Below are positions 17,316-27,071 of a DNA stretch of 64,000 bases, one piece after another (position 1 is the first letter of the stretch; every line of letters begins with the position of its first letter). Source of the DNA: Sphingomonas koreensis (GTDB lineage: Bacteria; Pseudomonadota; Alphaproteobacteria; Sphingomonadales; Sphingomonadaceae); assembly GCA_006438735.1 (NCBI GenBank), contig RCZF01000006.1, positions 62,001 to 126,000 on the forward strand. Reading direction: 5' to 3'. The position numbers and the translations under genes were made by a program. The notes under the pieces were generated by a model. It had not been told where the DNA came from, made no database searches, and worked only from the letters and a program-made list of their open reading frames with translations.

Positions 17316-18461
17316 ATGACCGACCAGTTCGATTTGACCGAAGACCAGCGCGCGATCCAGGAGATGGCGCGGAAGTTTACCGCTGATCGCATCACGCCCA
17401 ACGCCGGCGAATGGGATGAAAAGCACATCTTCCCGCGGGCTGTGATCAAGGAAGCAGCCGAGCTCGGCTTCGCCTCGATCTACGTATCCGGGGAAAGCGG
17501 CGGCATCGCGCTCGGGCGGCTCGAGGCGGCGCTAATCATGGAGGCGATGGCCTATGGCTGCCCCTCGACCAGCGCGTTCATCTCGATCCACAACATGGCG
17601 TCGTGGATGATCGACCGGTTCGGCGCGGCGGCCGTCAAGGACAAGTATCTGCCGAGTCTCGTCACGATGGACCGGCTGGCGAGCTATTGCCTGACCGAGC
17701 CGTCGTCGGGATCGGACGCGGCGGCGCTCAAGACCAGGGCGGTCAAGGACGGCGGAGATTATGTCGTCAGCGGATCGAAGCAGTTCATCTCGGGCGGCGG
17801 CGAGAACGAGATCTATGTCTGCATGGTCCGCACCGGCGAGGAAGGCCCGAAAGGCATCAGCTGCCTGGTGATCGAAAAAGACATGCCAGGCGTGTCGTTC
17901 GGCGCGCAGGAGCGCAAGCTCGGCTGGCATTCGCAGCCGACCGCGCAGGTCAATTTCGACAACGTCCGCGTGCCGGCGGAGAATATCGTCGGCGGCGAGG
18001 GCGAGGGCTTTCGCATCGCGATGATGGGGCTCGACGGCGGGCGCTTGAACATCGGCGCCTGTTCGCTCGGCGGCGCGCAACGCTGCCTCGACGAAGCTGT
18101 GGCCTACACCAAGGATCGCCAGCAATTCGGCAAGGCCATCGCCGATTTCCAGAATACGCAATTCATGCTTGCCGACATGGCGACCGAATTGGAGGCGGCG
18201 CGCGCGCTGCTTTATCTCGCGGCGGCCAAGGTGACGGCGAACGCCCCCGACAAGACCAAGTTCGCGGCGATGGCCAAGCGGCTGGCGACCGACACCGGAT
18301 CGTCGGTGGTCGATCGCGCGCTGCAGCTCCACGGCGGCTACGGCTATCTGATGGATTATCCGATCGAGCGTTTTTGGCGCGACCTGCGCGTTCATTCGAT
18401 CCTCGAGGGCACCAACCAGGTGATGCGGATGATCGTCGGACGAGAGCTGACGCGGCAATGA
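17316..18461 (+). CDS. Acyl-CoA dehydrogenase, probable isobutyryl-CoA dehydrogenase
   Basis: 381 residues. FAD acyl-CoA dehydrogenase motifs: YCLTEPSSGSDAAALKT, the GGAQRCLDEAVAYTKDRQQFGK helix, LQLHGGYGYLMDYP and ILEGTNQVMRMIVGR, where the Glu of LEGTN is the expected catalytic base. Neighbouring genes (mmsA, 3-hydroxyisobutyryl-CoA hydrolase, enoyl-CoA hydratase, mmsB) complete the valine pathway, so isobutyryl-CoA to methacrylyl-CoA is the likely step. Its 3' end overlaps the hydrolase gene by 4 nt. Confidence 0.92.
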   Translation: MTDQFDLTEDQRAIQEMARKFTADRITPNAGEWDEKHIFPRAVIKEAAELGFASIYVSGESGGIALGRLEAALIMEAMAYGCPSTSAFISIHNMASWMIDRFGAAAVKDKYLPSLVTMDRLASYCLTEPSSGSDAAALKTRAVKDGGDYVVSGSKQFISGGGENEIYVCMVRTGEEGPKGISCLVIEKDMPGVSFGAQERKLGWHSQPTAQVNFDNVRVPAENIVGGEGEGFRIAMMGLDGGRLNIGACSLGGAQRCLDEAVAYTKDRQQFGKAIADFQNTQFMLADMATELEAARALLYLAAAKVTANAPDKTKFAAMAKRLATDTGSSVVDRALQLHGGYGYLMDYPIERFWRDLRVHSILEGTNQVMRMIVGRELTRQ

Positions 18462-19501
18462 GCGACGACGTCCTGACGGTTCGCGACGGCGCGATCGCGC
18501 GTATTCGGCTCAACCGGCCCAAGGCGCTTCATGCGCTCACCACCGAGATGTGTGTGGCGATGTCGGCCGCGCTGGCGGATTGGCGCGGCGATCTCGCAGT
18601 CGAAGCGGTGATGATCGATCACGCCGAGGGACGCGGGTTTTGCGCGGGCGGCGATATTCGCATGCTGGCCGAAAGCGGCGCTGCCGACGGCAAGGCTGCG
18701 CGCGCGTTCTTCTTTGAGGAATATCGCCTCAACCACCGGCTGTTCACCTACGCCAAGCCGATCGTCGCGTTCATGGACGGGATCACGATGGGCGGCGGTG
18801 TCGGCATCTCGCTTCCCGCCAAATATCGTGTGGCGACCGAGAACACGCGCCTCGCCATGCCCGAGACGGGGATCGGCCTGTTTCCCGATGTCGGCGGCGG
18901 TTGGTATCTGTCGCGCTTGCCGGGGCGGATCGGGCAGTTTCTGGCGCTGACCGGGCATCGTCTGAACGGTGCGGAGTGTCTCGCGCTGGGGCTGGCGACG
19001 CACTATCTGCCGAGCGACAAGCTCGATGCCGCGAAGGCGGCGATCGCGGGCGATCCTCAGGCGATCGAGCCGGCATTGGACGGGCTGGCGATCGATCCAC
19101 CGGCAGCGGCGATCTTGCAGCACCGCGAGGCGATCGACCGGCTTTTCGCCTCCGACGTGCTGGAGGAGGTGTTCGCCGCGCTTGCGGCCGATCCGGGCGA
19201 TTGGGCGGCTGAGCAACTGGCGATCCTCAAGACCAAATCGCCGCAGACGATGAAGGTGTCGCTGCGGTTGCTGCGCGAGGGCGCGGGGATGCACGCCTTC
19301 GCCGATGAGATGCGCCAGGAATATGCCGTCGGCAGCCGCGTCGTGCAGCGCCACGATTTCCTCGAAGGCGTGCGCGCGGTGATCATCGACAAGGACAATG
19401 CGCCGCGATGGGATCCAGCGACGCCCGAGGACGTCACCGATCACGTTATCGACCAGATTTTTGCGCCGCTGGATGGTGACCAAGCCTGGACGCCGGGCTG
19501 A
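18458..19501 (+). CDS. 3-hydroxyisobutyryl-CoA hydrolase (crotonase fold)
   Basis: 347 residues, longer than true enoyl-CoA hydratases and typical of HIBYL-CoA hydrolases. Motifs: [32 protein letters not shown] (oxyanion hole), [12 protein letters not shown] and [18 protein letters not shown], the last being characteristic of the hydrolase. It releases 3-hydroxyisobutyrate from its CoA ester in valine degradation. The start at 18458 overlaps the dehydrogenase stop (ATGA). Confidence 0.92.
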   Translation: MSDDVLTVRDGAIARIRLNRPKALHALTTEMCVAMSAALADWRGDLAVEAVMIDHAEGRGFCAGGDIRMLAESGAADGKAARAFFFEEYRLNHRLFTYAKPIVAFMDGITMGGGVGISLPAKYRVATENTRLAMPETGIGLFPDVGGGWYLSRLPGRIGQFLALTGHRLNGAECLALGLATHYLPSDKLDAAKAAIAGDPQAIEPALDGLAIDPPAAAILQHREAIDRLFASDVLEEVFAALAADPGDWAAEQLAILKTKSPQTMKVSLRLLREGAGMHAFADEMRQEYAVGSRVVQRHDFLEGVRAVIIDKDNAPRWDPATPEDVTDHVIDQIFAPLDGDQAWTPG

Positions 19502-19524
19502 TGCCGAGCGAAATGGAGACAAGA

Positions 19525-20301
19525 GTGGCAAGTTACGAAACGCTCCTCGTCGAGCAGCGCGACCGCGTGACACTGATCACGCTCAACCGGCCGCAAGCGC
19601 TCAATGCGCTCAACGCCAAGGTGCTCGAGGAATTGCTCAACGCGCTTGCTGCGTTCGATGCCGATAACGGGCAGGGCTGCGCGGTGCTGACCGGCAGCGA
19701 AAAGGCGTTCGCCGCCGGCGCCGACATCAAGGAAATGCAGGCGATGGGGTTCGCCGAAATGTACGGCAGCAACCATTTTTCGGGTTGGGAGCGCTTCACG
19801 CAGACGCGCAAGCCGGTGATCGCGGCGGTTGCCGGCTATGCGCTGGGCGGCGGGTGCGAACTGGCGATGATGTGCGACTTCATCCTCGCCGCCGATACCG
19901 CCAAATTCGGCCAGCCCGAGATCAAATTGGGCGTGTCGCCCGGGATGGGCGGATCGCAGCGGCTGACCCGTGCGGTCGGTAAGTCCAAGGCGATGGAGAT
20001 GGTGCTGACCGGCCGAATGATGGATGCCGCCGAAGCCGAGCGCGCTGGGCTCGTCAGCCGTGTGATCCCGGCGGCGGACTTGGTCGAGGAGGCGGTGAAA
20101 ACCGCCACCGCGATCGCGGGCATGGCGCCGCTGGCGGTCAAGGCCAACAAGGAAATGGTTGCCGCGGCGTTCGAGACGACGCTGGCGCAGGGCGTGCAGT
20201 TCGAGCGGCGGCTGTTCAATGGCCTGTTCGGCACGCAGGATCAGAAGGAAGGCATGGCCGCCTTCGTCGAGAAGCGTCCGGGCAACTGGACGGGGAAATA
20301 A
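19525..20301 (+). CDS. Enoyl-CoA hydratase
   Basis: A crotonase-family hydratase of 258 residues from GTG 19525 ([13 protein letters not shown]). An ATG at 19501 overlapping the previous stop is in frame, but TGGAGACAAGA provides a Shine-Dalgarno 7 nt before the GTG and the resulting length matches the family. Oxyanion-hole motif [13 protein letters not shown], catalytic Glu region [20 protein letters not shown] and GMGGSQRL are visible. In this cluster it most likely hydrates methacrylyl-CoA, though such enzymes are broad. Confidence 0.9.
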   Translation: MASYETLLVEQRDRVTLITLNRPQALNALNAKVLEELLNALAAFDADNGQGCAVLTGSEKAFAAGADIKEMQAMGFAEMYGSNHFSGWERFTQTRKPVIAAVAGYALGGGCELAMMCDFILAADTAKFGQPEIKLGVSPGMGGSQRLTRAVGKSKAMEMVLTGRMMDAAEAERAGLVSRVIPAADLVEEAVKTATAIAGMAPLAVKANKEMVAAAFETTLAQGVQFERRLFNGLFGTQDQKEGMAAFVEKRPGNWTGK

Positions 20302-20308
20302 AAGCAAG

Positions 20309-20372
20309 CGTCGCCCCAGCGGAAGCTGGGGTCTCATGCGGCCCGAGACCCCAGCTTCCGCTGGGGTGACGA
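20309..20372. repeat. Palindromic intergenic element between enoyl-CoA hydratase and mmsB
   Basis: Two near-perfect arms (CCCCAGCGGAAGCTGGGGTC and its complement) flank a short centre, 20309-20372. Each arm is itself a small hairpin. It lies 8 nt after the hydratase stop and 20 nt before mmsB, so it is within the transcript and may stabilise or segment the mRNA. The arm sequence differs from the other palindromes in the window. Confidence 0.8.
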
Positions 20373-20391
20373 TCGAAATGGAGAGAGCAAA

Positions 20392-21279
20392 ATGGCACGC
20401 GTCGGTTTCATCGGTTTGGGCAATATGGGCGGCGGGATGGCCGCCAACCTAGCGAAGAAGGGACATGACGTCCGTGCCTTCGATCTCTCGACCGAGGCGC
20501 TTGATCGGGCGAAAGCGGCGGGCTGCCTGCCGGTCGGTTCGGCAACCGAAGCCGCCGAGGATGCCGAAGCGGTCATCACCATGCTGCCCGCCGGGAGCCA
20601 CGTCGAGCAGGTTTACGCCGACAGCGTGTTCGGCGCTGCCACGACGGCGGCGGTCCTGATCGATTGCTCGACGATCGACGTCGCGACCGCCAAACGGGTC
20701 GCCGATGCCGCCGCCGCCAAGGGGCTGACCGCGGTCGATGCGCCGGTATCGGGCGGGATCGGCGCGGCCAATGCCGGCACGCTGACCTTCATGGTCGGCG
20801 GCCCGCAGGCGGCATTCGAACGCGCCGAGCCATTCCTCAGCGATATGGGCAAGGCGGTGATTCACGCCGGCGTCAACGGCGCGGGGCAGGCAGCGAAGAT
20901 CTGCAATAACATGATCCTCGGCGCGACGATGATCGTGACGTGCGAGGCGTTCGCGCTTGCCGAAAAGCTGGGGCTCGATCCGCAGGCATTCTACGACATC
21001 GCCTCGGTATCGTCGGGCCAGAGCTGGTCGATGACGAGCTATTGCCCGGTGCCCGGCGTCGGACCAGAAACGCCGGCCGACCATGACTATCAGGGCGGCT
21101 TTGCGACCGCGCTGATGCTCAAGGACTTGCGGTTGGCGATGGAAGCGTCGGCGAGCGCCGGCGCGAGCACACCGATCGGCGCCAAGGCGCGCGAGCTTTA
21201 CGAAGCGTTCGCCGAGGCGGGCAACGGCGGGCTCGACTTTTCCGGGATCATCAAGACGATCGACGCCAAGCCCGACTGA
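20392..21279 (+). CDS. mmsB: 3-hydroxyisobutyrate dehydrogenase
   Basis: 295 residues. NAD-binding motif GFIGLGNMGGGMAANLAKKG, substrate motif DAPVSGGIGAANAGTL and the catalytic Lys in GAGQAAKICNNM identify the beta-hydroxyacid dehydrogenase family; C-terminal region DLRLAMEASASAG fits MmsB. It oxidises 3-hydroxyisobutyrate to methylmalonate semialdehyde, the substrate of MmsA encoded at the start of the cluster. A Shine-Dalgarno GGAGAG precedes ATG 20392. Confidence 0.95.
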   Translation: MARVGFIGLGNMGGGMAANLAKKGHDVRAFDLSTEALDRAKAAGCLPVGSATEAAEDAEAVITMLPAGSHVEQVYADSVFGAATTAAVLIDCSTIDVATAKRVADAAAAKGLTAVDAPVSGGIGAANAGTLTFMVGGPQAAFERAEPFLSDMGKAVIHAGVNGAGQAAKICNNMILGATMIVTCEAFALAEKLGLDPQAFYDIASVSSGQSWSMTSYCPVPGVGPETPADHDYQGGFATALMLKDLRLAMEASASAGASTPIGAKARELYEAFAEAGNGGLDFSGIIKTIDAKPD

Positions 21280-21284
21280 GCAGG

Positions 21285-21875
21285 TTAGTCGGCGCTGGCG
21301 AGCACCGTCGCGTTGGCATCGGCGGTTTCCTGCTCGTCGATCGCCGGATCGGGGGGCAGCATCGACGGATCGGTCGCGACCACCGACGTGTCGATCACGC
21401 TCACCACGGTGCCGACAGTCGTTGCGCCGTACAGCTTTTTAGCGAACGCGACGGGCAGATGGACGCAGCCGTGCGAATCGCGATAACCGGGCGTGCTGCC
21501 GGCGTGGAGCGCAACGCCGTCCCAAGTCAGCCGCTCCATGAAAGGCATCGGCGCGGCGTCATAGATGGTCGATTTGTGATCGACCTGTTTTTGCAGGATC
21601 GGGTAGATTCCGACCGGTGTTTCCTTGCCGTCGCGACCGCTCGAGATGCTCGACACCGCGATCATCGTCGCACCGCGATAGACATAGGCGCGCTGATCGG
21701 GGAGGCTGACGACGATCTGGAGCGGCCCGTCGCCGCCCTTGTCGTTCCACACCCAATTGCTCGGCGCGAGCGTCGCCGCCGTGTCTTCGAGCGCAGCGCC
21801 GCCGCCTGAAGCGGCGAGGCTCGGTGTCGCCATCAGGATCGACGCTGCTCCCAGCAGGATCGCGATGCTCTTCAT
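21285..21875 (-). CDS. L,D-transpeptidase (YkuD domain), exported
   Basis: 196 residues with a signal peptide (MKSIAILLGAASILMATPSLAAS). The YkuD catalytic motif is present as ALHAGSTPGYRDSHGCVHLP, with the His and Cys of SHGCVHL. It probably forms 3-3 cross-links in peptidoglycan or attaches proteins to it in the periplasm. An unusual acidic tail (TDPSMLPPDPAIDEQETADAN) follows the domain. Convergent with mmsB; its 233-nt upstream gap (21876-22108) is AT-richer and shared with the divergent MHS transporter. Confidence 0.9.
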   Translation of the reverse strand: MKSIAILLGAASILMATPSLAASGGGAALEDTAATLAPSNWVWNDKGGDGPLQIVVSLPDQRAYVYRGATMIAVSSISSGRDGKETPVGIYPILQKQVDHKSTIYDAAPMPFMERLTWDGVALHAGSTPGYRDSHGCVHLPVAFAKKLYGATTVGTVVSVIDTSVVATDPSMLPPDPAIDEQETADANATVLASAD

Positions 21876-22108
21876 GATACGCCCTTTGCAAAATCGAACT
21901 TGTCAATTTCAAAAACGCGAAGGCGTTCAGTTTGTGCCGGAAAATATTTCGATCGTGGTCACGACACAAATGGAACCTGCTGTTATTACAAAACAATATT
22001 CCAAGCAGACGTTGCGATCTGCGGTGATTCATCCGCATTTTCGGGGCGGCTCTTGGCAACTTCCCCGCGTCCGGCGATGCGGCTACACCGGCCGTAAAGG
22101 GGAGCACC

Positions 22109-23707
22109 ATGGTGGCGACGATCAGCGACGCGGCACAGCCGAGCGCGAAGGACATGCGGCTGGTCATCTCCGCCTCGGCGCTGGGGACGATCTTCGAATG
22201 GTATGATTTCTTCATCTACGGCACGCTCGCCGCATCGGGAATCATCGGCCGGACGTTTTTCCCGGCCGGCAACGAAACCGTGCAGACGCTGCTCGCCTGG
22301 GCCGGTTTTGCCGTGGGCTTCGGATTTCGGCCGTTGGGCGCTGTGCTGTTCGGCTATCTCGGCGACAGGCTGGGGCGCAAATATACCTTCCTGGTGACGA
22401 TCACGGTGATGGGCATCGCCACCGCCGGCGTCGGGCTCGTGCCATCGGCCGCGGCGATTGGTTTCGCGGCGCCGGCGATCGTGCTGCTGCTCAGGATCGC
22501 GCAGGGGCTGGCGCTGGGCGGCGAATATGGCGGTGCTGCGATCTATGTCGCCGAGCATTCGGCCAAGGGCCGCGCGGGCTATTACACCAGCTTCATTCAG
22601 GCGGGCGTCGCCGGCGGCTTCATCCTCAGCCTGGCGGTGGTGCTGATCACCAAGGCGCTGTGTTCGGAGGCGACCTGGACGAACTGGGCCTGGCGGGCGC
22701 CGTTCGTCTTTTCGCTGCTGCTGCTCGGCGTGTCGTTGTGGATGCGGCTGAAACTGTCCGAAAGCCCGGTGTTCAAAGCGATGAAGGCGGCGGGGGAGAC
22801 GGCCAAGAACCCGTTCGTCGAAAGCTTCACCTATCCCGGCAATTGGCAGCGCATCCTCGTGGCGCTGTTCGGCATCGCCGCGGGGCTGACGGTGATCTGG
22901 TATACCGCGACGTTCAGCGTGCTCTCGTTCATCCAGCAATCGATGCGCGTCGACGATACGACGGCGCAGTTGATCACCGGCGCGGGGGTGCTCGCGGGGC
23001 TGTTCTGGTTCATCTTCTTCGGGCGATTGTCGGATCGGATCGGGCGCAAGCGGCCGATCGTGATCGGCTATACGGCGACGCTGCTGCTGCTGTTCCCGAT
23101 CTTCTGGGTAATCGGCAGCGCCGCCAATCCCGGGCTGGCGACCGCGGCGCGCCGCGCACCGGTGGTCGTCTCCGGCCCGCATTGCCGCTACAGCCCGTTC
23201 GCCAAGGAACAGGGCGACGCCTGCGGCAAGATGCTCGACTATCTGTCGAAGAAAGGCATCGCCTATACCACGGTGCGCACGCCGGCGACTGTGGTGACGA
23301 TCGGCGACGTGACGGTCGACGATCCCACCACGGCGCGGCTCGATGCGACGCTGGCGGCCAGCGGCTACACGCTCGACAAAGTGGTGCCGAGCGTCTCGGG
23401 AATCGCCAAGATGCTGCTGGCGATCTTTGCGCTCAGCATCCTGTCGGGCGCGACCTATGGCCCGGTCGCGGCACTGCTGGCGGAGATGTTCCCGCCACGC
23501 ATCCGGTACAGCTCGATGTCGATCCCCTATCATATCGGCACCGGCTATTTCGGCGGATTCCTGCCGTTCATCAGCCAGTATATCGTCGCGCGGACAGGCG
23601 ATCCCTATGCCGGCCTGTGGTACACCTGGGGCGTCGTCGCGATGGCGCTGCTGGTGACGGCGTTCTGGCTGAAGGACGATCGGCCGACGTCGCCGCGCAA
23701 GCGCTGA
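22109..23707 (+). CDS. MFS transporter, metabolite:H+ symporter (MHS) type
   Basis: 532 residues with about 12 membrane segments. MHS-type signatures: ASALGTIFEWYDFFIYG, FGYLGDRLGRKYTF and ARIAQG-like LLRIAQGLALGGEYGGAAIYV. Members import carboxylates, betaines or aromatic acids; the substrate cannot be read here. A large hydrophilic loop at about residues 345-430 (with GPHCRYSPFAKEQGDAC) separates late transmembrane helices and is longer than in standard MHS proteins. Ribosome binding site GGGGAG lies 6 nt upstream of ATG 22109. Confidence 0.9.
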   Translation: MVATISDAAQPSAKDMRLVISASALGTIFEWYDFFIYGTLAASGIIGRTFFPAGNETVQTLLAWAGFAVGFGFRPLGAVLFGYLGDRLGRKYTFLVTITVMGIATAGVGLVPSAAAIGFAAPAIVLLLRIAQGLALGGEYGGAAIYVAEHSAKGRAGYYTSFIQAGVAGGFILSLAVVLITKALCSEATWTNWAWRAPFVFSLLLLGVSLWMRLKLSESPVFKAMKAAGETAKNPFVESFTYPGNWQRILVALFGIAAGLTVIWYTATFSVLSFIQQSMRVDDTTAQLITGAGVLAGLFWFIFFGRLSDRIGRKRPIVIGYTATLLLLFPIFWVIGSAANPGLATAARRAPVVVSGPHCRYSPFAKEQGDACGKMLDYLSKKGIAYTTVRTPATVVTIGDVTVDDPTTARLDATLAASGYTLDKVVPSVSGIAKMLLAIFALSILSGATYGPVAALLAEMFPPRIRYSSMSIPYHIGTGYFGGFLPFISQYIVARTGDPYAGLWYTWGVVAMALLVTAFWLKDDRPTSPRKR

Positions 23708-23744
23708 CTGGCCTTGGCGCAGGCGGGCGGCTAACGCGGCGAGC

Positions 23745-24773
23745 ATGACTGCTCCGTTACGCCTGCGCCTGGATCGCGACGCCCTTGTTCACAATTGGCG
23801 CACGCTCGATGCGATGAGCGGATCGGCTGCGTGCGGCGCGGCGGTGAAGGCCGATGGCTATGGGCTTGGCGCGATCGAGGTCGCGCGGCGGCTGGCGAAC
23901 GCGGGGTGCCGCGATTTCTTCGTGGCGACCTGGGCGGAAGCGGTGGCGCTGGCGCCGCTGCAACTCCCCTTATCGGTGCTCCACGGCGTTCGGGCCGAGG
24001 ATATGGCGGTGGCGCGCAGCGGCGTGGCGCGGCCGGTGCTCTCGACGCGCGCGCAAGTGGCGCGATGGCGCGAGGCGGGCGGGGGCCCGTGCGACGTGAT
24101 GGTCGATACCGGAATGAACCGGCTCGGTGTCTCCGTCGCAGACGTGCATGCCGGGCTGCTCGACGGGCTGATGATCGAGACGCTGATGAGCCATCTCGCC
24201 TGCGCCGACGAGGACGTGCCGATGAACGCACGCCAGCGTGACGCTTTCGCTGCGCTGGCAGGACGCACCGAGGCGCGACGGATGAGCCTGGCGAATTCCG
24301 CGGGTATCGCGCTCGGCGCCGATTATGCCTTCGATCTGACGCGGCCGGGCATCGCGCTCTATGGCGGGCGGCAACGCGGCGGGCATGAGGCGATCCGTCA
24401 GGTCGTCACGCCGGAGGCGCAGATCCTCCAACGCCGCACCGTCCGCGCCGGCCAGACCGTCGGCTATAACGCGACCTGGACAGCACCGGCGGATACCGAG
24501 GTGGCGATCCTCAACATCGGCTATGCCGACGGCTATTTCCGCGGCTTTTCCGATCGCGGCGCGGCGCTGCACGGCGACGTGCGCCTGCCGGTGATCGGGC
24601 GCGTGTCGATGGATCTGACCGCCGTCCAGATCGATGCCGCGCCCGATCTGGCCGAGGGCGACTGGCTGGCGATCGACTACGACCTGCCGTCCGCCGCGGC
24701 GGCGAGCGGCATGTCGCAATATGAACTTATCACCAGCCTGGGCAGCCGCTTCGATCGCGGGTGGGCCGACTGA
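23745..24773 (+). CDS. alr: Alanine racemase
   Basis: 342 residues. PLP-binding Lys lies in CGAAVKADGYGLGAIEVA, the C-terminal beta-domain contains VGYNATWTAPADTEVAILNIGYADGY in separate pieces, and IGRVSMDLTAVQ is the usual C-terminal motif. It interconverts L- and D-alanine for peptidoglycan synthesis. It is slightly short compared with the common 360-380 residues, which is within the alphaproteobacterial range. Lies 37 nt after the transporter gene. Confidence 0.93.
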   Translation: MTAPLRLRLDRDALVHNWRTLDAMSGSAACGAAVKADGYGLGAIEVARRLANAGCRDFFVATWAEAVALAPLQLPLSVLHGVRAEDMAVARSGVARPVLSTRAQVARWREAGGGPCDVMVDTGMNRLGVSVADVHAGLLDGLMIETLMSHLACADEDVPMNARQRDAFAALAGRTEARRMSLANSAGIALGADYAFDLTRPGIALYGGRQRGGHEAIRQVVTPEAQILQRRTVRAGQTVGYNATWTAPADTEVAILNIGYADGYFRGFSDRGAALHGDVRLPVIGRVSMDLTAVQIDAAPDLAEGDWLAIDYDLPSAAAASGMSQYELITSLGSRFDRGWAD

Positions 24774-24777
24774 CGGT

Positions 24778-25953
24778 TCAGTCGCGCTCCAAGCACATGG
24801 CGATCCCCATCCCGCCGCCGATGCACAGCGTGGCCAGCCCCTTCTTGGCGTCGCGCTTGGCCATTTCGTAGATCAGCGTCGTCAGCACGCGCGCGCCCGA
24901 CGCGCCGATCGGATGGCCGATGGCGATCGCGCCGCCATTGACGTTGACCTTGTCGGCATCCCAGCCGAGCTCCTTGCCGACCGACAGCGCTTGCGCGGCG
25001 AATGCTTCATTGGCCTCGATCAGATCGAGATCGGCGATCGTCCAGCCGGCCTTTTCGAGCGCGCGCTTGGTCGCCGGAACGGGGCCGATGCCCATGATCG
25101 AGGGATCGACGCCGGCCGACGCCCAGCTCTTGATGGTGGCCAAGATCGGCGCGCCGCGCTTTTCCGCCTCCTCGCGGCTCATCACCACGATCGCGGCGGC
25201 GCCGTCGTTGAGGCCGGACGCGTTCGCCGCGGTGACGGTGCCGTCTTTCTTGAACGCCGGCCGCACGCCCGACACGCTGTCGATCGTCACGCCGGCGCGG
25301 ATATATTCGTCGTCCTCGACCACCGTGTCGCCCTTGCGGCCTTTCACCGTGACCGGCGCGATCTCGTCCTTGAACTTGCCCGCGCCGCGCGCCGCCTCGG
25401 CATTGTTCTGCGAGCGTACGGAGAACTCGTCCTGCTCGGCGCGCGTCACCTGATATTGCTCGGCGAGATTCTCGGCGGTGATGCCCATGTGATAGCCGTT
25501 GAACACGTCGGTCAGGCCGTCCTTGACCATCGTATCGACGAGGCTGACGTCGCCCATCTTGGTGCCGCTGCGCAGGTTCTGCGCGTGCATCGCCAGCGAC
25601 ATCGATTCCTGACCGCCGGCGACGACGATCGTCGCGTCGCCGGTCGCCACCGCTTGCGCCGCCAGCGCGACCGCGCGCAGCCCCGAGCCGCACACCTGGT
25701 TGATGCCCCAGGCGGGCACTTCCTTGGGAACGCCCGCCGCCATCGACGCCTGCCGCGCCGGATTCTGGCCCTGCCCGGCGGTCAGCACCTGGCCGAGGAT
25801 CACTTCGGAAACGTCCTCGCCCTTGACGCCCGCCTGCGCCAGCGCCGCTTCGATCGCGGTGCGGCCGAGCTCGTGCGCGGGGACGCTGGCGAACGCGCCG
25901 AGGAAGCTACCGACCGGCGTGCGCTTGGCGGCGGTGATGACGATGTCCGACAT
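24778..25953 (-). CDS. phbA: Acetyl-CoA C-acetyltransferase (thiolase)
   Basis: 391 residues, standard biosynthetic thiolase length. Catalytic residues are visible in [16 protein letters not shown] (Cys near 89), [13 protein letters not shown] (His) and [11 protein letters not shown] (second Cys). It condenses two acetyl-CoA to acetoacetyl-CoA. The PhaC-like gene upstream on the same strand and phaR next to it suggest a polyhydroxyalkanoate context, but no acetoacetyl-CoA reductase is present here, so a role in beta-oxidation or ketone-body use is equally possible. Confidence 0.93.
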   Translation of the reverse strand: MSDIVITAAKRTPVGSFLGAFASVPAHELGRTAIEAALAQAGVKGEDVSEVILGQVLTAGQGQNPARQASMAAGVPKEVPAWGINQVCGSGLRAVALAAQAVATGDATIVVAGGQESMSLAMHAQNLRSGTKMGDVSLVDTMVKDGLTDVFNGYHMGITAENLAEQYQVTRAEQDEFSVRSQNNAEAARGAGKFKDEIAPVTVKGRKGDTVVEDDEYIRAGVTIDSVSGVRPAFKKDGTVTAANASGLNDGAAAIVVMSREEAEKRGAPILATIKSWASAGVDPSIMGIGPVPATKRALEKAGWTIADLDLIEANEAFAAQALSVGKELGWDADKVNVNGGAIAIGHPIGASGARVLTTLIYEMAKRDAKKGLATLCIGGGMGIAMCLERD

Positions 25954-25986
25954 GAAAAGGCTCCTGCTGGTGGGATTGGTTGGCGC

Positions 25987-27054
25987 CTATCTAGGAGCAG
26001 GAAGCGCGCTTAGCCACCCGGCGAGCGGCTCCCATAATTGTTCGCGGGCGCGACCGCCGACGATCATGCCGACATGGCCGGCGCCGAGCAACCGTGTGTC
26101 GGGCAGGCGCGCGGCGCTGGCCGCGGGGACGATGCGATCGCTGCGCGAGACGAAATCGACGGTGGCGCAGGGGAGCGCGGCGGGATCGACGATACGTCCG
26201 GCGACGTGCCACGCGCCGCGGCCGGTCATGTCCTGCTCGAAGAAGTCGAACAGCTGCGCGCCCGCGGCATAAGTGAGCGGCGCGCCGGCATTGGCCCAAT
26301 CCTCCAGCGTGACGAACGTGCGCGCGGCGGCGCTGTCGGGATCGAGATCGGCGTACGATTCATATTTGGCGATCGTCCGCCCCGGATCGAGCTTCCAGAA
26401 GCCCGATTGCAGCACTTCCATCGGCACCAGGCCCATGGTTTCGCAAGCCGGCTTCGCGCTCGCCCATAACGAAGCGATTTCACGGCGCGCGCCGACGCCG
26501 AACCCGCCGAAATGCCACGGCGCGGCGAGAAGCCCGAGCCCGGCGACCGGCATCGCGCTCGCCGCCGCCAGCGCCATCGTTCCGCCGAGGCAGTAACCGA
26601 TCAGCACCGGCGGTTGATCGAGCGTTGCCAGCAGCGGCAGCAACAGCTGCTCTACGTGATCGGTGATGTCGAGATCGCGGTCGACGGGCGTCGGCGTGCC
26701 CCAATCGACCAGCAGCGGTCGGAAGTCTTCGCCGGCGAGCCAGCGCAGCAAGGAGCGGTCTTCGGCGAGATCGAGAATGAACGGCGGATTGATCAGCGAC
26801 GGCACGAAAACCACCGGCCGGCCGTGGCCACCATAATCGCGCAGCGTCACCCGGCCGCGGCATTGCAGCGCAGCGGGAAGCACGCGTGCTTCGCCGCGAT
26901 CCGCATGTTGATAAGCGGCCAGCCCGGCCAGCGCTTTTGCCCGGCGATCAGGGGCATCGCCGGTTTCGCTGCGCAGCATTTCGAGAAACAGCGGCAGCGG
27001 CCTCGGGCCGTGTTGCGGTGCGGCATCATTCGGTGATAGGCTCGCGTCAATCAC
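25987..27054 (-). CDS. PHA synthase-like alpha/beta hydrolase (PhaC-like, short form)
   Basis: 355 residues. The lipase-box-like motif is IGYCLGGTMAL, with Cys where esterases have Ser, as in PHA synthases; a downstream Asp (VDFVSRSDRIVPA) and His (GAGHVGMIVGG) complete a Cys-Asp-His triad. It is far shorter than class I PhaC (about 570-600) and lacks the long N-terminal domain, resembling the class III catalytic subunit length, but no PhaE is nearby. The GTG start at 27054 lies 17 nt from the divergent phaR start; Met at 26979 is an alternative. Confidence 0.8.
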   Translation of the reverse strand: MIDASLSPNDAAPQHGPRPLPLFLEMLRSETGDAPDRRAKALAGLAAYQHADRGEARVLPAALQCRGRVTLRDYGGHGRPVVFVPSLINPPFILDLAEDRSLLRWLAGEDFRPLLVDWGTPTPVDRDLDITDHVEQLLLPLLATLDQPPVLIGYCLGGTMALAAASAMPVAGLGLLAAPWHFGGFGVGARREIASLWASAKPACETMGLVPMEVLQSGFWKLDPGRTIAKYESYADLDPDSAAARTFVTLEDWANAGAPLTYAAGAQLFDFFEQDMTGRGAWHVAGRIVDPAALPCATVDFVSRSDRIVPAASAARLPDTRLLGAGHVGMIVGGRAREQLWEPLAGWLSALPAPR

Positions 27055-27071
27055 GTCCGGGGGCTCTTTTC

